Assembly: GCA_039190895.1 (NCBI GenBank)
Contig: JBCCXY010000013.1
Location: forward strand, 1-41,303
Length of the DNA: 41,303 bases
Origin: Ovoidimarina sp039190895
GTDB taxonomy: Bacteria > Pseudomonadota > Alphaproteobacteria > Rhodobacterales > Rhodobacteraceae
Direction: 5' to 3'
Part shown: piece by piece, positions 23,360-31,949 of the stretch
Layout: the number at the start of each line of letters is the position of its first letter
How positions within the stretch are numbered: the first letter of the stretch is position 1
Position numbers and translations under genes: made by a program
Notes under the pieces: model-generated
Database searches by the model: none
What the model saw: only the letters and a program-made list of their open reading frames with translations
Told to the model about the DNA's origin: nothing

Positions 23360-24466
23360 ATGGGTTCACTGGATGTTAGCCACAGTCCTGGACTGGTAGC
23401 CGCATCTATCGCAATCGCGATGATCAGCGGCTTTACAGGGCTCAACCTGACGAAAGACCTGTCGTCCAAATCGGTCTCGCGACGCAGAATCGCAGTGGCC
23501 CTGGCGGCGGTCGCGTTGGGCGGCGGCATCTGGTCGATGCACTTCGTGGCCATGCTTGGCCTGCAGATGCCCATCCTCTTTTACTACGACGCCGCAATCA
23601 CCCTTGCCTCTGCCCTGCTCGCCATCCTGATCGTGGCTGCGGCCCTGATCCTGCTCCACTTCACGGAACGCCGCCCCTCTCACATCGTTGGCGCGGGCGC
23701 GCTCGTCGGAATTGGGATCGCATCGATGCACTACGTCGGCATGACAGCGCTCGAACTCTGCCGTGCCGTGTCCTCAGGGGCGAGCATCATCGGCTCCACC
23801 CTCCTGTCCATCGCGCTTTGCATCGCTGCGGTCTGGGTCGCCTACAGCGAGCGTACGAACCGCAATATCCTTCTTGGCACTGTCTGCTTCGGCAGCGCCG
23901 TCGCAGCGGTGCACTTCGTGGCAACGTTCCAGACCAGCTTCGTGCCCGTCGAGGGCTTCTCACAGTTCGGACCGGTCATGAGCAATCAGGCCCTCGCCAT
24001 CGGCGTCATCCTGTCCAGTTTCGTCATTCTGGGGACATTCCTGTGGGTCAGCACCATGTACCTCACCCCGGAGGCAACCGCCGCCGAAGCACAGAGTTCG
24101 CCATCCGAAAGACCACCGGAAGCGCCCCAACTCCGCGTGCCCTGCGAGAAAGCCGGGGGCCGGGTCTACATTCGCCCGGATGAAGTGGCCTTCGTGCGGG
24201 CCGATGGACACTACACCCAGGTCTACACCGACGAGGGGCGCCTGTTCTGCTCTTGGCCGATCACCGAGGCGATCAATCGGCTCTGCAGGGCCGGTCACCT
24301 GCATGTCCACCGCAGCTATGTGATCAACCCAGACAAGGTCGCTTCCTTCGAGAAACGCAAGGACAGCGGGCGCTGCACATTTGTCTCGCAAAACTGCCCG
24401 AAGGTGCCCGTCAGCCGCTCCAAACTGAAAAGTGTCCAAGAGGCGCTCGGCGTCAAAGCCGCCTGA
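23360..24466 (+). CDS. coxC: CoxC-type membrane regulator (MHYT plus LytTR)
   Basis: A 368-residue protein. The N-terminal ~240 residues form an MHYT sensor with about seven helices and the repeated motifs SMHFVAML (near 59), SMHYVGMTALEL (near 122) and AVHFVATF, proposed to bind metal and sense gases. The C-terminal ~95 residues are a LytTR DNA-binding domain (PDEVAFVRADGHYTQVYT, then HRSYVINPDKV). This is the architecture of CoxC and CoxH of Oligotropha carboxidovorans, where coxC lies immediately before coxM. Three direct repeats follow it, ahead of coxM. It probably senses CO or redox state at the membrane and activates cox transcription (inference). Confidence 0.9.
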   Translation: MGSLDVSHSPGLVAASIAIAMISGFTGLNLTKDLSSKSVSRRRIAVALAAVALGGGIWSMHFVAMLGLQMPILFYYDAAITLASALLAILIVAAALILLHFTERRPSHIVGAGALVGIGIASMHYVGMTALELCRAVSSGASIIGSTLLSIALCIAAVWVAYSERTNRNILLGTVCFGSAVAAVHFVATFQTSFVPVEGFSQFGPVMSNQALAIGVILSSFVILGTFLWVSTMYLTPEATAAEAQSSPSERPPEAPQLRVPCEKAGGRVYIRPDEVAFVRADGHYTQVYTDEGRLFCSWPITEAINRLCRAGHLHVHRSYVINPDKVASFEKRKDSGRCTFVSQNCPKVPVSRSKLKSVQEALGVKAA

Positions 24467-24472
24467 CGCCCG

Positions 24473-24527
24473 GCGCAACTCGTGCGCGGCACGGCGCATT
24501 TCGTGCAAAAGCCTCGCATTCTATGCG
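24473..24527 (+). promoter_or_regulatory. Triple repeat upstream of coxM, probable LytTR target
   Basis: The pattern CGCA-N5-TGC occurs three times: CGCAACTCGTGC (24474), CGCATTTCGTGC (24495) and CGCATTCTATGC (24515). Start-to-start distances are 21 and 20 bp, and each unit has a small dyad. LytTR-domain proteins, including the CO sensor RcoM, are known to bind direct repeats about two turns apart. The last unit ends 9 nt before the weak -35. Confidence 0.75.
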
Positions 24528-24536
24528 TTCTGAGGG

Positions 24537-24565
24537 GACTGCGGCAGCCCGTCGCACACTATAAC
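24537..24565 (+). promoter_or_regulatory. Candidate coxM promoter, activator-dependent
   Basis: A -10-like TATAAC (24560-24565) stands 17 nt after a poor -35 (GACTGC, 24537-24542). The poor -35 right next to the triple repeat suggests activator-dependent initiation at about 24572. GGGAGGAG precedes the coxM ATG. Confidence 0.55.
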
Positions 24566-24599
24566 ACGCACGCCAGGATCGCGCTTTGGGAGGAGATCG

Positions 24600-25466
24600 A
24601 TGATTCCAGCAGCCTTTGACTACCACCGTCCAGACAGCATTGGTGGGGTCCTATCCATCCTTGAAGAGCACGGAGACGATGCGCGCGTCATGGCGGGCGG
24701 CCACAGCCTGATCCCCATGATGAAGCTGCGCATGGCGTCGGTCGATCACCTGATCGATCTGCAGAACGTCCGCGAGCTGTTCGGCATCGACATCCGCACC
24801 GGAGAGGTCCGGATCGGCGCCATGACCACCCAGACCGAGATCATCGACAATGCCGAGCTCGCCCGCCTCTGCCCGATCCTGAAAGAGGCGTCGCTCCAGA
24901 TCGCCGATCCACAGGTCCGCAACATGGGCACCGTCGGCGGCAACGTCGCCAACGGCGACCCCGGCAACGACATGCCCGGCCTGATGCAATGTCTCGACGC
25001 CCGGTTCACGCTGGTCGGCCCGGATGGCGAGCGCGACGTCGCCGCCCGCGACTTCTACGAAGCCGCCTACATGACCGACCGCGAAGATGATGAGGTGCTC
25101 ACCACTGTCACCATCCCCTTCCACGGTACCGGCTACGCCTACGAAAAGCAAAAGCGCAAGATCGGCGACTACGCCACCGCCGCCGCCGCCGTGACGCTGG
25201 AAAACGATGTGGGTCGCTGCATCTCAGCCTCCATCGCGATGACCAATCTAAGCGACACGCCCGTCTGGTCCGAAGCCGCTGGCGCCGCACTTGTCGGAAC
25301 GTCGGTCGGCGAGGCCGAAATCAAGGCCGCCGTCTCAGCGATGCTCGACGACATCGACCCGCAACACGACAACCGCGGGCCCGTCGAATTCAAACGCCAC
25401 GTCGCCGGGGTGATCCTGACCCGCGCCATCGAACGCGCCTGGACCCGCGCAGAGGGAGGAGCCTGA
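24600..25466 (+). CDS. coxM: CO dehydrogenase medium (FAD) subunit CoxM
   Basis: A 288-residue flavoprotein subunit of aerobic Mo-Cu CO dehydrogenase. The two FAD-pyrophosphate motifs sit at the same residues as in Oligotropha: AGGHS at 32-36 and TVGGN at 111-115. It passes electrons from the CoxS iron-sulfur centres toward the quinone pool. The order coxM-coxS-coxL is that of form I enzymes. GGGAGGAG lies 4-11 nt upstream. The coxS start follows the stop by 2 nt. Confidence 0.97.
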   Translation: MIPAAFDYHRPDSIGGVLSILEEHGDDARVMAGGHSLIPMMKLRMASVDHLIDLQNVRELFGIDIRTGEVRIGAMTTQTEIIDNAELARLCPILKEASLQIADPQVRNMGTVGGNVANGDPGNDMPGLMQCLDARFTLVGPDGERDVAARDFYEAAYMTDREDDEVLTTVTIPFHGTGYAYEKQKRKIGDYATAAAAVTLENDVGRCISASIAMTNLSDTPVWSEAAGAALVGTSVGEAEIKAAVSAMLDDIDPQHDNRGPVEFKRHVAGVILTRAIERAWTRAEGGA

Positions 25467-25468
25467 TC

Positions 25469-25963
25469 ATGGGCAAGAAGATGCACATCACCATGACCGT
25501 GAACGGCAAAGAGGAAGAGTTCCTCGCCGAACCGCGCGAGTTGCTGATCTACACGCTGCGCGAGCGGCTGAACTACACCGGCCCGCATATCGGCTGCGAA
25601 ACCTCGCACTGCGGCGCCTGCACGGTGGAGATCAACGGCAAATCCGTGAAGGCCTGCACCATGTTCGTCGCTCAGGCCGATGGCGCCGATGTGACGACCA
25701 TCGAAGGCATCGGCGGCCCCGACGACCTGCACCCGCTGCAAGCGGCGTTTCGCGAGCACCACGGCCTCCAGTGCGGCTATTGCACACCGGGCATGATCAC
25801 CCGCGCCCGCAAGCTGCTGGAAGAAAACCCGAACCCCACCGAAGAGGAAATCCGCTTCGGCATGGCCGGCAACATCTGCCGCTGCACCGGATACCAGAAC
25901 ATCGTGAAATCCATCAAAGCCGCTGCCACCGAAATTCAGGCAGCCAAGGAGGCGGCGGAATGA
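25469..25963 (+). CDS. coxS: CO dehydrogenase small (2Fe-2S) subunit CoxS
   Basis: A 164-residue subunit with two [2Fe-2S] clusters. The plant-type ferredoxin cluster uses Cys43, 48, 51 (CETSHCGAC) and Cys63. The second cluster uses Cys102 and 105 (QCGYCTPG) and Cys137 and 139 (CRCTG), near the molybdopterin cytosine dinucleotide cofactor. It relays electrons from the Mo site in CoxL to the FAD in CoxM. ATGA overlap with coxL couples translation. Confidence 0.97.
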   Translation: MGKKMHITMTVNGKEEEFLAEPRELLIYTLRERLNYTGPHIGCETSHCGACTVEINGKSVKACTMFVAQADGADVTTIEGIGGPDDLHPLQAAFREHHGLQCGYCTPGMITRARKLLEENPNPTEEEIRFGMAGNICRCTGYQNIVKSIKAAATEIQAAKEAAE

Positions 25964-28389
25964 AGGACGAAGTCGACACCAAGGAAGACCGTATCGCCAA
26001 CCTGAAGGGGCTCGGATGCTCTCGCAAGCGAGTCGAAGATGCGCGGTTCACCCAGGGCAAGGGCAACTACGTTGATGACATCAAGCTCGACGGCATGCTG
26101 GCGGGCGATTTCGTCCGCTCCCCCTACGCGCACGCGACGATCAAGGATATCGACATCAGCGCCGCGATGGAGGTTCCCGGCGTGCTCGCCGTCCTGACGG
26201 CAAAGGATCTGGAGCCGCTGGGTCTGCATTGGATGCCCACCCTCGCGGGCGACAAGCAGATGGTCCTCGCCGACGGCAAGGTCCTGTTCCAGGGCCAGGA
26301 AGTCGCCTTCGTCGTGGCCGAAGACCGCTATGCCGCCGCCGACGGGGTCGAAGCCGTGGTGGTGGAGTACGAAGAACTCCCCGTCCTCGTCGACCCGTTC
26401 AAGTCGCTCGAATCCGACGTCATCCTGCGCCCCGACCTGGTGGGCGAAGACGGCGCAATCCCCGACGGCGCCCACGGGCCGCGCAAGCATCACAACCACA
26501 TCTTCACGTGGGAAATCGGCGATCAGGACGCGACCGAACAGGTCCTCGACGAGGCCCCCGTCGTCGCCGAAGAGATGATGTACTACCACCGCACCCACCC
26601 CTGCCCGCTGGAAACCTGCGGCTGCGTGGCGTCGATGGACAAGGTGAACGGCAAGCTGACGCTCTACGGCACGTTCCAGGCGCCGCACGCGATCCGCACG
26701 GTCGTCTCGCTGATCTCGGGCATTGAGGAGCACAACATCCGCGTCATCTCCCCCGATATCGGGGGCGGGTTCGGCAACAAGGTCGGCGCGTATCCGGGAT
26801 ATGTCTGCTCGGTCGTGGCCTCCATCGTCACGGGAAAGCCCGTGAAGTGGATCGAGGACCGGATGGACAACCTGATGACCACCGCCTTCGCACGCGACTA
26901 TTGGATGAAGGGCAAGATCGCCGCGACGAAAGAGGGCAAGATCCTCGGCCTCTGGTGCCACACCACCGCGGACCACGGCGGCTTCGACGCCTGCGCCGAC
27001 CCGACGAAGTTCCCGGCCGGGTTCATGAACATCTGCACCGGGTCCTACGACATCCCGACAGCGTATCTCGCCGTGGACGGGGTCTACACCAACAAAGCAC
27101 CCGGCGGCGTGTCCTACCGCTGCTCATTCCGCGTGACGGAGGCGGTGTACTTCATCGAGCGGATGATCGAGCTTCTCGCGATCGAGCTCAACATGGACGC
27201 CGCCGAACTCCGACGGATCAATTTCATCAAGAAGGAACAGTTCCCCTACCAGTCGGCGCTCGGCTGGGAATACGACAGCGGCGACTACCACACCGCTTGG
27301 GACAAGGCGCTTGCGGCCGTCGACTACGACGGCCTCCGCAAAGAGCAGGCCGAACGGGTCGAGGCGTTCAAGCGCGGCGAAACCCGCTCGCTCATGGGCA
27401 TCGGCCTGACGTTCTTTACCGAGATCGTGGGCGCAGGCCCCGTGAAAAACTGCGACATCCTCGGCCTCGGCATGTTCGACAGCTGCGAAATCCGCATCCA
27501 CCCCACCGGATCGGCCATCGCACGCCTCGGCACCATCAGTCAGGGGCAGGGCCACGCGACGACCTTTGCGCAGATCCTTGCGTCGGAGATCGGCCTGCCC
27601 GCTGATTCGATCACCATCGAAGAGGGCGACACCGACACCGCGCCCTATGGGCTTGGGACGTATGGCTCGCGGTCCACGCCTGTGGCGGGCGCGGCCACCG
27701 CGATGGCAGGACGCAAGATACGGGCAAAGGCCCAGATGATCGCGGCCTACCTGCTGGAGGTTCACGACAACGACGTCGAGTTCGACGTGGACCGTTTCGT
27801 TGTCAAAGGCGCCCCCGAGCGCTTCAAGACGATGAAAGAGATCGCCTTCGCCGCCTACAACCAGGCCATCCCGGGCATCGAACCGGGGCTCGAAGCGGTC
27901 AGCTATTACGATCCGCCCAACATGACCTATCCGTTCGGCGCTTATGTCTGCGTGATGGACATCGACGTCGATACTGGTGTCACCGACATCCGCCGCTTCT
28001 ATGCGCTGGACGATTGCGGGACGCGGATCAACCCGATGATCATCGAAGGGCAGGTCCACGGCGGCCTGACCGAGGCGCTCGCCGTCGCGCTGGGGCAAGA
28101 GATCGCGTACGACGAGATGGGCAACTGCAAGACCGGCACGCTGATGGACTTCTTCCTGCCCACCGCGTGGGAGGTTCCGAACTACGAAACCGACCACACC
28201 GTCACCCCCTCGCCGCATCACCCGATCGGCGCCAAGGGTGTCGGCGAAAGCCCGCATGTGGGCGGCGTGCCGTGCTTCTCGAACGCCGTGCACGACGCCT
28301 TCCGCGCCTTCGGTCTGCGGCAAAGCCACATGCCCCATGATCACTGGCGCATCTGGAAAACCGCCAACGATCTGGGCCTCCACAACTGA
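25960..28389 (+). CDS. coxL: CO dehydrogenase large (Mo-Cu) subunit CoxL, form I
   Basis: An 809-residue catalytic subunit, the same length as Oligotropha CoxL. The active-site loop reads SYRCSFR with Cys388, the copper-ligating cysteine. The form I signature is AYxCSFR, so only the first residue differs (Ser for Ala); form II would read AYRGAGR. The catalytic glutamate is Glu763 in GVGESPH. These indicate true CO oxidation to CO2. The ATG overlaps the coxS stop; the frame extends further upstream but not as family sequence. A hairpin lies 9-31 nt after the stop. Confidence 0.98.
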   Translation: MKDEVDTKEDRIANLKGLGCSRKRVEDARFTQGKGNYVDDIKLDGMLAGDFVRSPYAHATIKDIDISAAMEVPGVLAVLTAKDLEPLGLHWMPTLAGDKQMVLADGKVLFQGQEVAFVVAEDRYAAADGVEAVVVEYEELPVLVDPFKSLESDVILRPDLVGEDGAIPDGAHGPRKHHNHIFTWEIGDQDATEQVLDEAPVVAEEMMYYHRTHPCPLETCGCVASMDKVNGKLTLYGTFQAPHAIRTVVSLISGIEEHNIRVISPDIGGGFGNKVGAYPGYVCSVVASIVTGKPVKWIEDRMDNLMTTAFARDYWMKGKIAATKEGKILGLWCHTTADHGGFDACADPTKFPAGFMNICTGSYDIPTAYLAVDGVYTNKAPGGVSYRCSFRVTEAVYFIERMIELLAIELNMDAAELRRINFIKKEQFPYQSALGWEYDSGDYHTAWDKALAAVDYDGLRKEQAERVEAFKRGETRSLMGIGLTFFTEIVGAGPVKNCDILGLGMFDSCEIRIHPTGSAIARLGTISQGQGHATTFAQILASEIGLPADSITIEEGDTDTAPYGLGTYGSRSTPVAGAATAMAGRKIRAKAQMIAAYLLEVHDNDVEFDVDRFVVKGAPERFKTMKEIAFAAYNQAIPGIEPGLEAVSYYDPPNMTYPFGAYVCVMDIDVDTGVTDIRRFYALDDCGTRINPMIIEGQVHGGLTEALAVALGQEIAYDEMGNCKTGTLMDFFLPTAWEVPNYETDHTVTPSPHHPIGAKGVGESPHVGGVPCFSNAVHDAFRAFGLRQSHMPHDHWRIWKTANDLGLHN

Positions 28390-28397
28390 TCCCCCTT

Positions 28398-28420
28398 GCC
28401 CTCGCCCATGTGGCGGGGGC
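28398..28420 (+). other. Hairpin between coxL and coxD
   Basis: A 9-bp stem GCCCTCGCC / GGCGGGGGC with one G-U and loop CATGT, in the 51-nt gap. There is no U-tract. It may protect the abundant coxMSL message from decay or lower coxDEF expression, which would suit the stoichiometry of enzyme and maturation genes. Confidence 0.5.
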
Positions 28421-28440
28421 AGCCTACGGATGAGGTGGCG

Positions 28441-29316
28441 ATGAGCTGGACTGATCTTCAGAAAGCCATGGCGGAGGAGGCCTACGTGGCCTCCGACGAC
28501 CTCGCCGTCGCCTTGCATCTGGCCATCACCCTCGGTCGGCCCATCCTGCTGGAGGGCGCCGCCGGGGTGGGCAAGACCGAAGTCGCCAAGGTGCTGGCGC
28601 AGACACAGGGCGCCAGGCTCATCCGCCTGCAATGCTATGAGGGGCTCGACGCGGCGCAGGCGATCTATGAATGGAACTACCAGCGCCAACTTCTGTCGAT
28701 CCGGGCGGCTGCCGAAGACGGCCAAACGGGCCGCGAGGTGGAAGAGCGCATCTTCTCCGAAGACTTCCTCCTCGAACGCCCCCTGCTCGCCGCGATCCGG
28801 CAGCCTGAACAAGTGGTCCTCCTGATCGACGAAATCGACCGCGCCGATGAAGAGTTTGAGGCCTACCTCCTCGAAGTCCTCTCCGACTTCCAGGTCACCG
28901 TCCCCGAACTCGGCACCATCCGCGCCACCACGAAACCCATCGTCATCCTCACTGCCAACGGCACCCGAGACCTCAGCGACGCCCTCCGCCGCCGCTGCCT
29001 CTACACCCATATCGGATACCCGACGATGGAGGCGGAACTCGCCATCCTCCACGCCCGCTGCCCGGGCGTCGAAGCCCGCCTCGCCCGCCAGATTGTCGGC
29101 TTTGTGCAAGCCTTGCGCGCCGAAAGCCTGGAGAAAGTCCCCGGAATAGCGGAAATGTTGGATTTCGCGGCCGCCCTCATGGGCCTCGGAATCGCCGACC
29201 TCACGTCCGACCCAACGCTCCTTCACGCCTCGCTCAAGACCCTCCTGAAGACCCAGGAAGACCAGGCCGCCGTCACCCACGAAGTCACCGCCCGCCTCGC
29301 AGGGAGGGCCGCATGA
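28441..29316 (+). CDS. coxD: MoxR-type AAA+ ATPase CoxD
   Basis: A 291-residue AAA+ protein. In Oligotropha, CoxD is needed to add sulfur and copper to the Mo-Cu centre of CoxL. Walker A is GAAGVGKTE (39-47), Walker B is VVLLIDEIDRADEEFE, and the sensor is VILTANGTRDLSDALRRRC. The start at 28441 (MSWTDLQ) was chosen with GAGGTGG upstream; an in-frame ATG at 28396 lies inside the coxL-coxD hairpin. It overlaps coxE as ATGA, its usual vWA partner, in the MoxR-vWA chaperone pairing. Confidence 0.96.
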   Translation: MSWTDLQKAMAEEAYVASDDLAVALHLAITLGRPILLEGAAGVGKTEVAKVLAQTQGARLIRLQCYEGLDAAQAIYEWNYQRQLLSIRAAAEDGQTGREVEERIFSEDFLLERPLLAAIRQPEQVVLLIDEIDRADEEFEAYLLEVLSDFQVTVPELGTIRATTKPIVILTANGTRDLSDALRRRCLYTHIGYPTMEAELAILHARCPGVEARLARQIVGFVQALRAESLEKVPGIAEMLDFAAALMGLGIADLTSDPTLLHASLKTLLKTQEDQAAVTHEVTARLAGRAA

Positions 29317-30491
29317 GCCGTGTCACCCGCTTTGCAGGACGCGACACTGGCCCTGCCTCCCGTGTCGCCGGGTTCATCGGCCATCTGCGCGCGAATGGCC
29401 TATCACTCGGCGTCGCCGAAACCGGGCTTGCCCTTGAAGCACTCGCCGAAGTCGACGCCGCCGACCCCGACCACGCCCGCCGGGCGCTAAAGGCCGTCTG
29501 CACCGGCTGCAAGGACGATGCAGACCAGTTCGACGCCCTCTTCGACAGCTTCTGGATGGACGCAGGCCGCGTGAAACAGCGGCAGGCGCCGAAAAGCGCC
29601 AAAGGCAGCGACGCCGTCCACTCCAACCGCCACGCCAAAGGCGAGGATGTCGGCGGCGCAGGCTCCGCCACCGCGCCCGACGGCGGGCAGGGCGACGCCG
29701 AAAGCGACGGCGAAGGCAAGCTCGTCGCCGTCGAGGCCCGCAACCTCAGCCGCAAAGACCTGCGCGACCTGGTCACCGCCGAGGATGTCGCCGAGGCCGA
29801 AGCTGTCGCCCGCCGCATGGGCGCCGCCCTGCGCGACCGCCGCTCCCGCCGACGGATCGCCGCGCGCAAGGGCCACAGCCTGTATTTCCGCCGCATCATC
29901 CGCCACAGTCTGTCAACCGGCGGCGAACCGATCCGCCTGATCCGCCGCAACCGTCCCGACCGCACCCGCACCATTGCCGCCCTCTGCGACGTCTCCGGCT
30001 CGATGAGCGTCTACGCCCAGGTGTTCCTCAGCTTCCTCGGCGGCCTCCTGCGGTCTGACCCGAAATCCGACGCGTACCTCTTCCACACCCGCATCGTCCG
30101 CATCACCGAGGCCCTGCGCGACAAAGACGTCATGCGTGGCATCGGGCGGATGTCACTGATGGCCGACGGCTTTGGCGGCGGGTCGAAGATCGGCGCCTGC
30201 CTCGACCAGTTCTCTCGCAGCTACGCCAAAACCCATGTGGACGGCCGCTCCGTCGTGCTGATCCTGTCCGACGGCTTCGACACCGGCCCCGCCGACCACC
30301 TCGCCGCCGCGCTCCAGCGCATCCGCAAGCGCGGCGCTCGGGTGATCTGGCTCAATCCCCTCAAGGGCTGGCACGACTACGAACCGATCGCCGCTGGCAT
30401 GGCCGCCGCGCTGCCCCACATCGACCTGTTCTCCGCCGCCAACACGCTGGCCGATCTCGCCGCCCTCGAACCCGAACTGGTGCGCCTATGA
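29313..30491 (+). CDS. coxE: vWA-domain CODH maturation protein CoxE
   Basis: A 392-residue protein with a von Willebrand A domain in its C-terminal half. The MIDAS motif CDVSGSMSVY starts near residue 225, with later DGFDTG and LNPLKGWHDY elements. The N-terminal half is helical and the middle (about 95-140) is a low-complexity Gly/Asp/Ala linker. CoxE works with CoxD in assembling the Cu-Mo site in Oligotropha. ATGA overlaps join it to coxD and coxF. Confidence 0.95.
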   Translation: MSRVTRFAGRDTGPASRVAGFIGHLRANGLSLGVAETGLALEALAEVDAADPDHARRALKAVCTGCKDDADQFDALFDSFWMDAGRVKQRQAPKSAKGSDAVHSNRHAKGEDVGGAGSATAPDGGQGDAESDGEGKLVAVEARNLSRKDLRDLVTAEDVAEAEAVARRMGAALRDRRSRRRIAARKGHSLYFRRIIRHSLSTGGEPIRLIRRNRPDRTRTIAALCDVSGSMSVYAQVFLSFLGGLLRSDPKSDAYLFHTRIVRITEALRDKDVMRGIGRMSLMADGFGGGSKIGACLDQFSRSYAKTHVDGRSVVLILSDGFDTGPADHLAAALQRIRKRGARVIWLNPLKGWHDYEPIAAGMAAALPHIDLFSAANTLADLAALEPELVRL

Positions 30492-31261
30492 TCGCCGCCG
30501 CCAACCTTGACCCCTCGCTCGCCGAAACAGTCCGCGCCATGGAAGACCGCGAAGAACCCTTCGCCTTCGCCACAGTCATCCGCACCGCAGGCTCCACGGC
30601 TGCCAAACCCGGCACCAAGGCGATCCTTTCGGCTAAGGGCGACATCATCAGCGGCTGGCTCGGCGGCGGCTGTACGCGGGCCGCCGTCCGCAAAGCCACC
30701 CTCGCCGCCGTGGCCGACGGCCAGCCCAAGCTCATCTCGGTCGCGCCAGAGGAAGACCTCAGCCACGCCCCCGGCAGCGAAGTCGAAGGCGTCCACTACG
30801 CCCGCAACGGATGCCCCTCCAAAGGCACCGTCGACATCTTCATCGAACCCTCGATCCCGGCTCCCGAACTCGTCATCTTCGGCGCATCCCCGGTCGCCCA
30901 GGCCCTTACCAACCTCGCCCCCGGGTTCCACTGGAGCGTCAGCGAAACCGCCCCAGCCGACACTCTGCAACTGCCGACACGACGCCGCTTCGTCGTCGTC
31001 GCCACCCAGGGTCAGGGCGACCGCGACGCCCTGACCAAGGCGCTGGATGCCGGCGCCGACTACATCGGGTTTGTGGGCAGCGCCCGCAAGTTCGCCGCCC
31101 TGTCGGAAAAACTCATCGCGACTGGCCGCACTCCGGAAGAACTCGCACGCGTAACCGCGCCGACCGGCCTCGACATCGGCGCCATCACCCCCGATGAAAT
31201 CGCACTCGCCATCATGGCCGAGATCACCCGGGAACGTCGGAAGGCGGCCAAAGTTGCATAA
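30488..31261 (+). CDS. coxF: XdhC-family molybdenum cofactor insertion protein CoxF
   Basis: A 257-residue XdhC/CoxF protein. The N-terminal domain has FAFATVIRTAGSTAAKPG and SGWLGGGCTRAAV blocks with the family cysteine. The C-terminal Rossmann-like domain has LVIFGASPVAQAL and ends with the typical TGLDIGAITPDEIALAIMAE. XdhC proteins bind and help sulfurate or insert the cofactor. The start overlaps coxE. Its 3' end overlaps the MocA-like start by 8 nt. Confidence 0.95.
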   Translation: MIAAANLDPSLAETVRAMEDREEPFAFATVIRTAGSTAAKPGTKAILSAKGDIISGWLGGGCTRAAVRKATLAAVADGQPKLISVAPEEDLSHAPGSEVEGVHYARNGCPSKGTVDIFIEPSIPAPELVIFGASPVAQALTNLAPGFHWSVSETAPADTLQLPTRRRFVVVATQGQGDRDALTKALDAGADYIGFVGSARKFAALSEKLIATGRTPEELARVTAPTGLDIGAITPDEIALAIMAEITRERRKAAKVA

Positions 31262-31847
31262 GCCCACCGCCATCGTCCTCGCCGCAGGCCTGTCACGGCG
31301 CATGGGAGCGGAGAACAAACTCCTTCTCCCCGTCGACGGACAGCCGATGATCCGCCGCACTGTACGGGCGTACACAGAATGCTGCGACCGGGTGATCGTC
31401 GTCACCGGGTTCGAGGCCCCCGCCATCCGCCGCGCCCTCCAGGACCTCACCGTGCACATCGTCCACAACCCCGACTTCGCCAACGGTCAGGCCACTTCCG
31501 TCGCCACCGGCCTTCGCGCCGCGCTCGGCGCCGCCGACGTGCTCGTCGGTCTCGGCGATCAGCCCCTCCTGACCCGCCACCACCTCGATGCCCTCATTAA
31601 AGCCCACGCAGGGGCGACCAAAATCTCTGTCCCGCACAACGGCCAATCCCGCGGCAACCCCATCGCCATCCCCGGCCCACTTGCGAAACGGATGCTGGAA
31701 GACCGCCAAAACCCCGGCTGCGGTAAGTTCACGCGCGAGCGACGCGACCTCGTCAACTTCATCCCGCTCAAGGACCCCGCGTACTTCACCGACGTGGACA
31801 CACCGGAAGACTACGCCACCGTCGCCCCGAAGGAGGACGCGCAGTGA
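31254..31847 (+). CDS. MocA-like molybdopterin cytidylyltransferase
   Basis: A 197-residue nucleotidyltransferase of the MobA/MocA fold. It probably makes the molybdopterin cytosine dinucleotide (MCD) used by CoxL. The N-terminal signature is IVLAAGLSRRMGAENKLLLP, with VGLGDQPLL (near 98-106) as the metal-binding acidic block and GNPIAIPG later. The TTG start at 31254 (MHKPTAIV) overlaps coxF and has GGAAGG 9-14 nt upstream; an earlier ATG at 31194 would overlap coxF by 68 nt. A 102-nt gap follows before coxG. Confidence 0.9.
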   Translation: MHKPTAIVLAAGLSRRMGAENKLLLPVDGQPMIRRTVRAYTECCDRVIVVTGFEAPAIRRALQDLTVHIVHNPDFANGQATSVATGLRAALGAADVLVGLGDQPLLTRHHLDALIKAHAGATKISVPHNGQSRGNPIAIPGPLAKRMLEDRQNPGCGKFTRERRDLVNFIPLKDPAYFTDVDTPEDYATVAPKEDAQ

Positions 31848-31876
31848 AGCTAATCCTGCACGCCATCGCGAAAAAA

Positions 31877-31889
31877 TTGACGCCGTCAA
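31877..31889. promoter_or_regulatory. Palindrome TTGACGCCGTCAA upstream of coxG
   Basis: A 13-bp near-perfect palindrome in the mocA-coxG gap, containing a -35-like TTGACG. A TATATT-like sequence follows about 20 nt later, so the spacing is long for a sigma-70 promoter. It may be a separate promoter or operator for coxG. Confidence 0.4.
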
Positions 31890-31949
31890 AGTCCTATGCC
31901 GATATATTGGCACGGATCAAATTCCCTTGTTGTTGAAAAGGAAGCTCTC

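Noticed and set aside
27124..29280. A 718-codon minus-strand frame opposite coxL and coxD
   Set aside because: It is a long antisense frame caused by high GC; coxL and coxD are certain on the plus strand.
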